37,925 nucleotides of DNA from an uncultured Dietzia sp. (lineage in GTDB: Bacteria > Actinomycetota > Actinomycetes > Mycobacteriales > Mycobacteriaceae): assembly GCF_937873725.1 (NCBI RefSeq), contig NZ_CALMYY010000007.1, positions 1 to 37,925 of the forward strand. Direction: 5' to 3'. A model generated the notes under the pieces. The model saw only the letters and a program-made list of their open reading frames with translations. It was not told the DNA's origin and ran no database searches. Numbering within the stretch: position 1 is the stretch's first letter; every line of letters begins with the position of its first letter. Made by a program: the position numbers and the translations under genes. Positions 28,890 through 37,152 of the stretch are shown one piece after another.

Positions 28890-31019
28890 TCAGTCGATCC
28901 CCGCCTCCCGCATCCCCTTGAGTTCCTTCCGTAGCTCCGCGATCTCGTCGCGGAGCCGTCCCGCCAGTTCGAACCGCAGGTCCGTGGCCGCGGACATCAT
29001 CTGCTCGGTCATCTCCCCGATGAGCTTCTCGAGTTCCTTGCGCGGCCGGGCCGCTCCGCCGGCCGCGCGGGCCCCCACCAGTTCGGGCCGCTCCCGGGGA
29101 TCGGACACGTCGCCGCTCACCTCCCCCACCCTGTCGAGGATGTCGGCGATCTTCTTGCGCAGCGGCTGCGGGTCGATCCCGTGTGCGGTGTTGTAGGCGA
29201 CCTGCTTCTCCCGACGCCGGTCGGTCTCCTCCATCGCGATGCGCATCGACTCGGTGACCCGGTCGGCGTACATGTGGACCTCCCCGGACACGTTCCGGGC
29301 GGCGCGGCCGATCGTCTGGATGAGCGAGGTGCTGGAGCGGAGGAAACCCTCCTTGTCCGCGTCGAGGATCGCCACGAGGGAGACCTCCGGCAGGTCCAGC
29401 CCCTCGCGGAGCAGGTTGATGCCCACCAGGACGTCGTACTCGCCTCGCCGGAGATCGCGGAGCAACTCCACGCGCTGCAGGGTGTCGATCTCCGAATGGA
29501 GGTAGCGCACGCGGACCCCGAGTTCGAGCAGGTAGTCGGTGAGGTCCTCGGACATCTTCTTGGTCAGCGTGGTCACCAGGATCCGCTCGTCCCGCTCGGC
29601 CCGGGCCCGGATCTCGCCGATCAGATCATCGATCTGACCCTTGGTCGGTTTGACCACGATCTTCGGATCCACCAGCCCGGTCGGCCGGATGACCTGCTCG
29701 ACGAACTCCCCACCGGTCCGCCCCATCTCGTAGCTGCCCGGGGTGGCGGAGAGGTACACCGTCTGCCCGACCCTCCCGGAGAACTCCTCCCACGTGAGCG
29801 GCCGGTTGTCGAGCGCCGACGGGAGCCGGAACCCGAAGTCGACGAGGTTGCGCTTGCGTGAGGCGTCGCCCTCGAACATCGCCCCGATCTGCGGGACCGT
29901 GACGTGGGACTCGTCGATCACCGTGAGGAAGTCCTCGGGGAAGTAGTCGATCAACGTGGCCGGGGCACTGCCCGCCGGCCGCCCGTCGATGTGCCTGGAG
30001 TAGTTCTCGATGCCGGAACAGAACCCCACCTGCTGCATCATCTCGATGTCGTACGAGGTCCGCATGCGCAGACGCTGCGCCTCCAGGAGCTTGCCCTGGT
30101 TCTCCAACTCGGCGAGCCGCACCTCGAGCTCCTCCTCGATCGAGGCGATCGCCTTGGCCATCCGCTCGGGCCCGGCGACGTAGTGGGTGGCCGGGAAGAT
30201 CCGGACCTCGTCGACCTTCCGCACGACGTCGCCGGTCAACGGGTGGATGTAGTACAGCGCGTCGACCTCGTCACCGAAGAACTCGATGCGCACGGCCAGC
30301 TCCTCGTAGGTGGGGATGATGTCCACCGTGTCGCCCTTGGCGCGGAACGTTCCCCGTGTCATCGAGACGTCGTTGCGCTCGTACTGCACGTCCACCAACA
30401 GCCGGAGCAGCTGATCCCTGTCCACCTCCTGGCCCACCGACAACGCGACCGACCGATCGAGGTAGGACTGAGGGGTGCCGAGGCCGTAGATGCACGAGAC
30501 GGAACTCACCACCACGACGTCGCGTCGGGAGAGAAGCGACGACGTGGCGGAGTGCCGAAGCCTCTCCACGTCGTCGTTGATCGACGAGTCCTTCTCGATG
30601 AACGTGTCCGTCTGGGCGATGTACGCCTCCGGTTGGTAGTAGTCGTAGTAGGAGACGAAGTACTCGACGGCGTTGTTCGGCAGCATCTCGCGCAGCTCGT
30701 TGGCCAGCTGCGCCGCGAGCGTCTTGTTGGGCGCCATCACCAGGGTCGGGCGCTGCACCTTCTCGATGAGCCAGGCCGTGGTGGCCGACTTGCCGGTGCC
30801 GGTGGCACCGAGCAACACGATGTCCCGCTCACCCCTGCCCAACCGCTCGGTGAGCTCCGCGATCGCGGCGGGTTGGTCGCCGGACGGGGTGAACTCGCTG
30901 ACCACCTCGAAGCGGTCCGTGCTGCGTTCGACGTCGCCGATCGGGCGGAACTCCGAGTACGACAGGACCGTGGAGTCAACGGGCACCCCGTCGTCGGGGA
31001 TCTCGGTCGCGAAAGCCAT
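28890..31019 (-). CDS. uvrB: UvrABC excinuclease subunit B
   Basis: Helicase-like damage verifier of nucleotide excision repair. 709 residues. Walker A GATGTGKS (71-78), beta-hairpin region [20 protein letters not shown]-box variant VIDESH, and the C-terminal UVR domain ([20 protein letters not shown]) that contacts UvrC. The ATG at 31019 begins [11 protein letters not shown]; no ribosome site is present, but TACGCT ends 7 bases upstream, suggesting a leaderless transcript. An in-frame upstream start at 31049 is less likely. Confidence 0.98.
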   Translation of the reverse strand: MAFATEIPDDGVPVDSTVLSYSEFRPIGDVERSTDRFEVVSEFTPSGDQPAAIAELTERLGRGERDIVLLGATGTGKSATTAWLIEKVQRPTLVMAPNKTLAAQLANELREMLPNNAVEYFVSYYDYYQPEAYIAQTDTFIEKDSSINDDVERLRHSATSSLLSRRDVVVVSSVSCIYGLGTPQSYLDRSVALSVGQEVDRDQLLRLLVDVQYERNDVSMTRGTFRAKGDTVDIIPTYEELAVRIEFFGDEVDALYYIHPLTGDVVRKVDEVRIFPATHYVAGPERMAKAIASIEEELEVRLAELENQGKLLEAQRLRMRTSYDIEMMQQVGFCSGIENYSRHIDGRPAGSAPATLIDYFPEDFLTVIDESHVTVPQIGAMFEGDASRKRNLVDFGFRLPSALDNRPLTWEEFSGRVGQTVYLSATPGSYEMGRTGGEFVEQVIRPTGLVDPKIVVKPTKGQIDDLIGEIRARAERDERILVTTLTKKMSEDLTDYLLELGVRVRYLHSEIDTLQRVELLRDLRRGEYDVLVGINLLREGLDLPEVSLVAILDADKEGFLRSSTSLIQTIGRAARNVSGEVHMYADRVTESMRIAMEETDRRREKQVAYNTAHGIDPQPLRKKIADILDRVGEVSGDVSDPRERPELVGARAAGGAARPRKELEKLIGEMTEQMMSAATDLRFELAGRLRDEIAELRKELKGMREAGID

Positions 31020-31141
31020 ACCGTCCAGCGTACGAGTCTGCGGTCGCACCTGCCGGTCGAGACGCGACCACGGCAGGCTGAGAGGCGTTACCCTGGGTCA
31101 CTGATCGGTGTTCACATAGATCGACCGTCTGGAGTCCGCCC

Positions 31142-32572
31142 GTGAATCGCGCCCCGCGTCGTCGTCGTCATATCCCACCCCACCGGCACCAGCGCGGGAC
31201 CCGGACGGCCGCACTCGCCGCTGCCACCTCGGTCCTCACCGGAGCTCTCACCATCGTGGCGCCGCTCGCGGTGGCCGCCCCGTGCGACGTCTGGCCCCCG
31301 GTCGGCACCGGCGGCGGCAGCGGTTCGAGCAGTTCCGGCGGAGGCTCGCCGGCGGCGCCCTCCCAGCCTGCGCCCCCGGCTGTTCCCTGGAACAACGGCG
31401 CCTCCGGCTACATCCCGATCCTCCAGGGCCGCACCACCACCGTCGAACTCCTCACCGGGCGCACGAGCCCCAACAACACCGTCGACCGCTTCGGGATCAC
31501 CGGGACCGACCTCGGCATTCTGTGGACGAACGGCGGCGCCGGCGGCAAGAACCAGGTGCACATGGCGCTGGGCGACACGATGGGCGACTGCGACGGCGAC
31601 GCGCAATGGCGCAGCAACATCCTGTTCCGCTCCTCCGACACCACCCTCTCCAACGGCATGCGGATCGACGACGCCCCCCTGGAGGCACCCGGGCTGGCCG
31701 CGTCCCTCCTCCCCAGGTCCGGGCTCCCCGGCGAGACCACGGTGATCCCCACCGCCGGCGTTGCCGTGGGCCAGACGCAGTACCTGCGCTACATGTCGGT
31801 GGAGACCTGGGGCGACCCGGGCGAGTGGACCACCAACTACTCGGCCCTGGCCAGGTCCACGGATAACGGCACCACCTGGACCCCCGTCTCCGGCACCGCC
31901 CGCACCGGAACCGGGAACCTGGCCCTGCCCGGCAACCTCGGCGCCGCACACTCCGCCCATGCGGCGGCCCAGATGAGCGCGTTCCTCCAGGACCGCGGTT
32001 ACGTCTACGAGTACCTGACCCCGTCCGGCCGAAACGGCTCGGCGATCCTCGCGCGGGTCCCGGCGGCGGGAATCGAGAACATGGGCGCCTACGAGTTCTG
32101 GACCGAGTCCGGCTGGGCGTCGGACCGGAACGCCGCGAAGGTCGTCCTCGACGGACAGGTGAGCGAGCTGTCGATCTCGTGGAGCGGCCATCTCAACCGA
32201 TACATCGCTCTCTACACCGATCAGAGCAACAACGTGGTCATGCGGCAGGCCCTGACGCCCGAGGGCCCGTGGTCGGGCAAGGACATTCTGCTCTCGTACG
32301 ACCATCTCCCCACCCTGTACGGGGCATTCGCGCACCCGTGGAGCCCCGCGATCCAGTCGAACGGGAAGGATCTGTACTTCACGCTGTCGACGTGGGATGC
32401 CTACAACGTCTTCCTCATGAAGTCCGACCTCTCCGAGCTCGCTCCCCGCACCCCGGGTTCCGAGACCTCCAGGGCGCGCGTCGCCGACGACAGCTGGACC
32501 CGCGACACCCCCGATCCGGCGGACACCGGCGAGACCGTTCTCGTCGACCGGATCCCCATCCCGGAGGCCTAG
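31142..32572 (+). CDS. Secreted DUF4185 protein 1, predicted GH183 endo-D-arabinanase
   Basis: 476 residues. Signal peptide with an Arg-rich start (residues 1-46, AVAA end), a Gly/Ser/Pro linker (about 56-83), then a DUF4185 domain from about residue 88. Shared motifs are GTDLGILW (121-128), ALGDTMGDC (142-150), VIPTAGVAV, WTTNYSALARSTD, QMSAFL, YEYLTPSGR and WDAYNVFL. DUF4185 proteins are known as endo-D-arabinofuranases (GH183) acting on mycobacterial arabinan; activity here is inferred. Only two cysteines are in the mature part (48, 150). The GTG start at 31142 has TGGAG 7 bases upstream; gene 2 follows after 3 bases. Confidence 0.88.
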   Translation: MNRAPRRRRHIPPHRHQRGTRTAALAAATSVLTGALTIVAPLAVAAPCDVWPPVGTGGGSGSSSSGGGSPAAPSQPAPPAVPWNNGASGYIPILQGRTTTVELLTGRTSPNNTVDRFGITGTDLGILWTNGGAGGKNQVHMALGDTMGDCDGDAQWRSNILFRSSDTTLSNGMRIDDAPLEAPGLAASLLPRSGLPGETTVIPTAGVAVGQTQYLRYMSVETWGDPGEWTTNYSALARSTDNGTTWTPVSGTARTGTGNLALPGNLGAAHSAHAAAQMSAFLQDRGYVYEYLTPSGRNGSAILARVPAAGIENMGAYEFWTESGWASDRNAAKVVLDGQVSELSISWSGHLNRYIALYTDQSNNVVMRQALTPEGPWSGKDILLSYDHLPTLYGAFAHPWSPAIQSNGKDLYFTLSTWDAYNVFLMKSDLSELAPRTPGSETSRARVADDSWTRDTPDPADTGETVLVDRIPIPEA

Positions 32573-32575
32573 TAC

Positions 32576-34192
32576 ATGTCCCGCCCGCGCACCCCCTCAT
32601 CCCCCCGGCGGCTCACCGCAGCAGCCACCGCCGCCATCACCGCCACCATCACCGCCGCTACCGCGATCTCCGTCGCCGGCACGATCGGGGTCGGCACGGC
32701 GTCCGCCGGCCCCTGCAGTGAGATGTTCGGCAACTTCGGCTCGCTGCTCGAGCAGCAGACGGGGGCGGGAATGGCCACCGGGTCGTCCGGCTCGTCGGGT
32801 TCGCTCGGCTCGCTCGGCTCGTCCGGCGACTCCGGATCGCTGGGGTCGGTGTCCACATCGCTCGGGTCGTCGGATCGGTCCGGGTCGCTCGTGCAGCAGC
32901 TCGAGACCGGCTCACTCGGCAACGGACTCTCCGGCTCGCTCGACCCGCTGATCGGGTCCGTCTACGGCATGCCGCCCTGGATCACCGGCGAGGAGGGCAC
33001 CGTCCCGGTGCTGCGCGGTCCGACCCGGTTCCTCCAGTTGGTCACCGGGCCCACGAGCCCGAACGACACGATCAGCAGGTACGGGGTCGCGGGCACCGAC
33101 CTCGGCGTCATGTGGGACAACGGCGACGCCGTCGACCCGGAGATCCTCATGGCCTTCGGCGACACCATGGGCGACTGCTCGGTGCCCGGAGACCAGTGGC
33201 GGTCCAACGTCCTGTTCCGCTCGGAAACGCCCGGCGACGCACTGGCCGGCGGGATTCGCGTCGCTTCGGCCGCGCAGGACCAGGACGGGATGGCCAAGTC
33301 GATCATTCCCCGGGTCGGCCAGCCCGGCGAGGTGACGATCATCCCCACCGCGGGCATCTCCGTCAACGGGGTGCAGTACCTGCGATATATGTCGGTCGCA
33401 CACTGGGGCCAGCCGGGGTCGTGGACCACCAACTACTCGGGGATGGCCTACTCGACCGACAACGGTGAGAACTGGACCGAGGTGCCTGAGATGGCGCGCA
33501 GGATCACCTCCGCCGGCGAGCCCGGCGCGGGCGCACCCCCGGTGGACAGCGCGTGGAACTCCGCCCAGATGAGTTCGTTCCTCAAGGTCGAGGAGGGCCC
33601 GGGGGTCGGCTTCCTGTACGAGTACCTCACCCCGTCGGGACGGCAGGGCGCGGCGATCGTCGCCCGGGTCCCGCTCGCCGGGTCCCCGGACTCGGAGGAC
33701 CTGGAGGGCGCTCCCCTCCTCGAGGGTGTGCTCGACCCCAGTGGGTACACGTACTGGGACGGCTCGACCTGGGTGGACGACATCGGGGACGCGGAGGCGG
33801 TGCTGCCCGCACCAGCCAGCGAGATGTCGGTCATGTGGAACGCCCACCTGGGCAAGTACACCGCGATGTACTCGCAGGGCTTCGACTCCATCGTGCTCCG
33901 CACCGCGGACACCCCGTGGGGACTGTGGGAGAACGCCACCACGCTCATCGACTATTCGATCCTGCCAGGCGTGTACGGCGGGTTCATCCACCCCTGGTCC
34001 CAGGGCGGTGACCTGTACTACCTGGTCACCACGTGGAACGCCTACAACGTGTTCCTCGTCCGGACGGACCTGGACGCGGTCTTCCCGAACCAGGGCGTGA
34101 GGCGCTCGCAGGCTGCCACCGAGTCGCAGACCGAGGTCGTGCGCCAGGTGCCGGTCTCCGAGCTGGTCAACGGGGTCGTTCCGACCGAGTGA
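32576..34192 (+). CDS. Secreted DUF4185 protein 2, predicted GH183 endo-D-arabinanase
   Basis: 538 residues, the longest of the three paralogs. Signal peptide 1-44 (TASA end), then PCSEMFGNFGSLLEQQ, a Ser/Gly/Leu-rich segment (about 70-120, SGSLGSLGSSG type) and the DUF4185 domain from about residue 135. Motifs: GTDLGVMW (173-180), AFGDTMGDC (193-201), RYMSVAHWGQPG, WTTNYSGMAYSTD, YEYLTPSGR, EMSVMWNAHL, WNAYNVFLVRTDL. The mature part has two cysteines (47, 201). GGAGG in the end of gene 1 lies 8 bases before the ATG, so the two genes are an operon. Confidence 0.88.
   Translation: MSRPRTPSSPRRLTAAATAAITATITAATAISVAGTIGVGTASAGPCSEMFGNFGSLLEQQTGAGMATGSSGSSGSLGSLGSSGDSGSLGSVSTSLGSSDRSGSLVQQLETGSLGNGLSGSLDPLIGSVYGMPPWITGEEGTVPVLRGPTRFLQLVTGPTSPNDTISRYGVAGTDLGVMWDNGDAVDPEILMAFGDTMGDCSVPGDQWRSNVLFRSETPGDALAGGIRVASAAQDQDGMAKSIIPRVGQPGEVTIIPTAGISVNGVQYLRYMSVAHWGQPGSWTTNYSGMAYSTDNGENWTEVPEMARRITSAGEPGAGAPPVDSAWNSAQMSSFLKVEEGPGVGFLYEYLTPSGRQGAAIVARVPLAGSPDSEDLEGAPLLEGVLDPSGYTYWDGSTWVDDIGDAEAVLPAPASEMSVMWNAHLGKYTAMYSQGFDSIVLRTADTPWGLWENATTLIDYSILPGVYGGFIHPWSQGGDLYYLVTTWNAYNVFLVRTDLDAVFPNQGVRRSQAATESQTEVVRQVPVSELVNGVVPTE
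32783..32935 (+). repeat. GC-rich microsatellite-like stretch encoding a Ser-Gly-Leu linker
   Basis: Repeated TCGCTCGG / TCGTCCGG units encode SGSLGSLGSSG-type sequence in DUF4185 protein 2. Related SLGS repeats occur at the same place in protein 3 (35511-35573). Imperfect units suggest slippage-driven length change. Confidence 0.7.
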
Positions 34193-34210
34193 CGCACGGA
34201 GCACGGTGAG

Positions 34211-34230
34211 GGCCCGGCTCCGGCCGGGTC
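34211..34230. terminator. Hairpin between convergent DUF4185-2 and coaE
   Basis: CCCGGC-TCCG-GCCGGG, a 6-bp stem with a 4-base loop, 20 bases past the DUF4185-2 stop and 40 bases past the coaE stop on the other strand. A bidirectional terminator is plausible; no U-run is seen. Confidence 0.4.
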
Positions 34231-34269
34231 CACACCGTTCGTCGGTTCAGTGCCCGCCGGGGGGCGGAG

Positions 34270-35352
34270 TCAGAACCGGGCGGCCCGGCAGCGAGTACGC
34301 TCCCACCGTCGGGTCTCCTCCCGGTCCGCGCGGCGCAGGATCTGCGAGTACTCCTCCCTGGCCGCGGGATCGTCGCCGATCACCTCGGCCATGAGGAGCG
34401 CGAACGCGTGTTCCGGGTCGTCCTCGGCGAGAATCGTCACCTCGAGCGGCCTCACGGGGTCGCACCAGTGCAGGAGTGGGCGAAGGCTGGAACGGTCCTG
34501 AACCCAGCCGGCGCCGGTAAGCGCGTGCAGCGCCGCATCCGCTCCCGCCTCGTCGCGGACGGTGACCTGGATGTCGATGATGTCCGGCGCGTCCAACCCG
34601 ACCACCGAGGTGGGCCCCACGTGGTCGATCCTCGGGGCGAGTCCACCCACCACGTGTCGCAGGCGTGCAATGGCCCGCTCCGCCTCCGCCGCCCACTCGG
34701 GCCGGAACGGCACGACGGTCCGATCCCCGATCACCGGGGTACCCGTCCTGAGGTTGTGCTCGAACGGGACCAGCCTGAACTCGACGAGCACCCGGGTGAG
34801 CTCCACCACCGCGTCACGCTCGCCCGAGTTGTCGACGAGGACGTCCGCCACGGCCCGTCGCTGCTCGTCGGTCGCCTGACGCGCCATACGGGCCCGGGCG
34901 TCTGCCTCAGGCATGCCACGTTGCTCCACGAGGCGGGTCAGCCGGATGTCCGCCGGAGTGTCCACCACGATCACCAGGTGATAGCCCGGGGTCATCCCGC
35001 CCTCCACGAGGAGGGGCATGTCGTGCACGACGATCGCATCCTGCGGCGCGGAGCCGAACAACTCCGCCGTGCGCTCGCCGATCAGAGGATGCGTGATCGC
35101 GTTGAGAGCCGAAGTGCGTTCGGCGTCGACGAAGGCGAGCGCCGCGAGAGCAGCACGATCCAGTGCCCCGTCCGCGTCGAGGATCCCCTCCCCGAACTCG
35201 GCGACGAGCATCGCCAGCCCCGGGGTGCCCGGCTCGACCACCTCGCGGGCGATCTTGTCCGCGTCGACGATCACCGCTCCCGTTTCCGCGAGGACCGACG
35301 TCACCGTCGACTTTCCGGCGCCGATCCCACCGGTCAGACCCACCATCAGCAT
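34270..35352 (-). CDS. coaE: Dephospho-CoA kinase fused to a GrpB (UPF0157) domain
   Basis: Last step of coenzyme A synthesis. 360 residues, against about 200 for a single-domain CoaE. The kinase domain (1-200) has the P-loop [12 protein letters not shown] (5-16), [10 protein letters not shown] and the [26 protein letters not shown] regions. From about residue 205 a UPF0157/GrpB domain follows ([18 protein letters not shown]), a nucleotidyltransferase-fold module. The same fusion occurs in M. tuberculosis CoaE, so it is not a frameshift artefact. The ATG follows a TAGACT -10 by 7 bases with no ribosome site, so the message is probably leaderless. Confidence 0.95.
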   Translation of the reverse strand: MLMVGLTGGIGAGKSTVTSVLAETGAVIVDADKIAREVVEPGTPGLAMLVAEFGEGILDADGALDRAALAALAFVDAERTSALNAITHPLIGERTAELFGSAPQDAIVVHDMPLLVEGGMTPGYHLVIVVDTPADIRLTRLVEQRGMPEADARARMARQATDEQRRAVADVLVDNSGERDAVVELTRVLVEFRLVPFEHNLRTGTPVIGDRTVVPFRPEWAAEAERAIARLRHVVGGLAPRIDHVGPTSVVGLDAPDIIDIQVTVRDEAGADAALHALTGAGWVQDRSSLRPLLHWCDPVRPLEVTILAEDDPEHAFALLMAEVIGDDPAAREEYSQILRRADREETRRWERTRCRAARF

Positions 35353-35359
35353 GTCCAGT

Positions 35360-35365
35360 AGTCTA
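35360..35365 (-). promoter_or_regulatory. coaE -10 element (leaderless)
   Basis: TAGACT on the minus strand ends 7 bases before the coaE ATG, placing the transcription start at or next to the start codon. No good -35 is visible. Confidence 0.5.
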
Positions 35366-35380
35366 GGCGACCCCGAAAAG

Positions 35381-35409
35381 TTTACAGCGAACCATTGGTT
35401 CTATACGGT
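35381..35409 (+). promoter_or_regulatory. Promoter of DUF4185-3 with a 13-bp palindrome between -35 and -10
   Basis: TTTACA (35381-35386), 17 bases, TACGGT (35404-35409), then 7 bases to the ATG, which implies a leaderless start. Inside the spacer, GAACCA-T-TGGTTC (35389-35401) is a perfect inverted repeat, the place where a repressor would block transcription. It also lies about 25 bases upstream of the coaE -10 on the other strand, so one regulator could affect both genes. Confidence 0.55.
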
Positions 35410-35416
35410 TCTCCTC

Positions 35417-36958
35417 ATGCGCCGCGCAGCGACCCTGTCCTCAGCACTCCTCGCACTCCCCGTGGCGCTTCTGACCACGTCGACGCTCGTTCCTGGATCC
35501 GCCGGAGCCCAGTCCTCCGGTTCGCTGGGGTCGTCCGGTCTGGGCTCGCTGGGGTCCTCGGAGTCGAGCGGGCCCTGCAACAGCTTCTTGGGCAATTTCC
35601 CGCCGAACTCCCTCGGAGTCAACCTCACCACCGGCTCGCTGGCGAACGCCGCGAACTCCGTGGCGGGGGCTGCGGCCTCCTCCGTGCGCGACTTCCCTCG
35701 GTGGATCACCGGTGACCAGGGCACCATCCCCGTACTCAAGGGCGCAACATCCGTGATCCAGCTGGTCACCGGCCCCACCAGCCCGGCGAAGACCGACTCC
35801 ATGTACGACATCTACGGGACCGACCTCGGCATCATGTTCGAGCACGGGAACGAGACGATGGTGATGTTCGGCGACACCTTCGGCGACTGCACCCCGACCG
35901 GCAACGCCTGGCGATCGAACGTCATGCTCACCGCCGAGAGCGGTGCGCCCACGAGCGGCCTGAAGATCACCGGCGCCCGCCCGAGCGGGGCCGACGGTGT
36001 TGCCACGGCGCTGGTTCAGGGCGCCCACCAGGCCAACGGTGCCGGCGAGGTGACGGTGATCCCCACCGCTGCGATCAGCGTCAACGGCACCATGTACATG
36101 CGCGTCATGTCCGTCCGGGACTGGAACGCCCCGGGCGGCTGGAACACCAACTACTCCGCCCTGGTGAAATCGACCGACAGCGGTCGGACGTGGAAGATCC
36201 TCACCGCTTCGATGCGTCGGGTGACGAACTTCAACGGCTTCAACCCCACCGTGCTGTTCGAACCCGGTAGGGACACCCTGCCGCCGGTCGACAACGGCTG
36301 GTACGGCATGCAGATGAGTGCCTTCGTCGAGCGCGACGGCTACCTATACGAGTACATGACCCCGTCCGGTCGCCAGGGTCCCGCCATCCTCGCGCGTGTC
36401 CCGACCGACCAGATCGAGGAGCCCTCCGCTTACCGATGGTTCAAGGGCGGAAATACCTGGGATTCCAATCCGACCGGCAGCCGGGTGATTCTGCCGGCCC
36501 CGGTCGAGGAACTGTCGGTGGCGCACAACGAGCACCTGGATCAGTTCGTCTTGCTCACGTCGATGGCGTCCGGCGTCGTCTCGATGCGGGTCGCGGACAA
36601 TCCTGAGGGTCCCTGGTCCGCCCCTCAGACGCTGGTGGACCGTCGAATGTTCCCCAACGCCTACGCCCCGATGATCCACCCGGCGTCTATCACCTCCGAC
36701 GGCAGGCATCTCTTCTACGCGTTGTCGACCTGGGACGCGTACAACGTCTTCCTTCTGCGCACCGATCTCACCGAGTTCGACTTCGACTTGCCCGACACGG
36801 ACACGCATACTGCCGTAGAAGCCCGCGTCACCGTCGCCGACGCCGTGGAGGCCGGAGCCATCAACGATGAGGGCGTGATCGACGAGCAGCGCCTCGAAGA
36901 GGTTGCCGTGGTCTCGCCTGCGGAACCCGAGCCGATCGCGGAGCCGACGGGCCGCTGA
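35417..36958 (+). CDS. Secreted DUF4185 protein 3, predicted GH183 endo-D-arabinanase
   Basis: 513 residues. Signal peptide 1-31 (GSAGA end), SLGS-type linker (33-52), PCNSFLGNF, then the DUF4185 domain from about residue 95. Motifs: GTDLGIMF (134-141), MFGDTFGDC (150-158), VIPTAAISVNGTMYMRVMSV, WNTNYSALVKSTDSG, QMSAFVERDGYLYEYMTPSGR, WDAYNVFLLRTDL. Two cysteines in the mature part (54, 158), as in the other two. It is more diverged (GDTF for GDTM; MF for MW) and has its own promoter. The acidic C-terminal tail ends in a PEPIAEPTGR stretch. The ATG at 35417 is chosen because of the signal peptide and promoter spacing. Confidence 0.88.
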   Translation: MRRAATLSSALLALPVALLTTSTLVPGSAGAQSSGSLGSSGLGSLGSSESSGPCNSFLGNFPPNSLGVNLTTGSLANAANSVAGAAASSVRDFPRWITGDQGTIPVLKGATSVIQLVTGPTSPAKTDSMYDIYGTDLGIMFEHGNETMVMFGDTFGDCTPTGNAWRSNVMLTAESGAPTSGLKITGARPSGADGVATALVQGAHQANGAGEVTVIPTAAISVNGTMYMRVMSVRDWNAPGGWNTNYSALVKSTDSGRTWKILTASMRRVTNFNGFNPTVLFEPGRDTLPPVDNGWYGMQMSAFVERDGYLYEYMTPSGRQGPAILARVPTDQIEEPSAYRWFKGGNTWDSNPTGSRVILPAPVEELSVAHNEHLDQFVLLTSMASGVVSMRVADNPEGPWSAPQTLVDRRMFPNAYAPMIHPASITSDGRHLFYALSTWDAYNVFLLRTDLTEFDFDLPDTDTHTAVEARVTVADAVEAGAINDEGVIDEQRLEEVAVVSPAEPEPIAEPTGR

Positions 36959-37064
36959 TCCTTCGTTCCCGGATCATCACGCGGGAACAGGGTGCACGGC
37001 CGGGAGCACCGGCCGAGCCGAGGGCGGACACATCACCCAGGGGATGCAGCGGACGCCAGAACGA

Positions 37065-37107
37065 CCCCGGCCGGGATCCCCCACCTTGGTGGGGTACCCG
37101 GCCGGGG
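37065..37107. terminator. Strong bidirectional terminator between DUF4185-3 and rpsA
   Basis: An 11-bp outer stem (CCCCGGCCGGG / CCCGGCCGGGG) continues, after a small internal loop, into a 7-bp inner stem (CCCCACC / GGTGGGG) with a 2-base loop. It lies between convergent genes and 45 bases past the rpsA stop. Nothing else is visible in the 194-base gap. Confidence 0.75.
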
Positions 37108-37152
37108 CCGTGTGACGTCCTACGAGACGACTAGCGCCTCAGGCAGCGACGA

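Noticed and set aside
34270..35352. coaE as two genes joined by an error
   Set aside because: The kinase and GrpB domains are in one uninterrupted frame, and the same fusion is known in mycobacterial CoaE.
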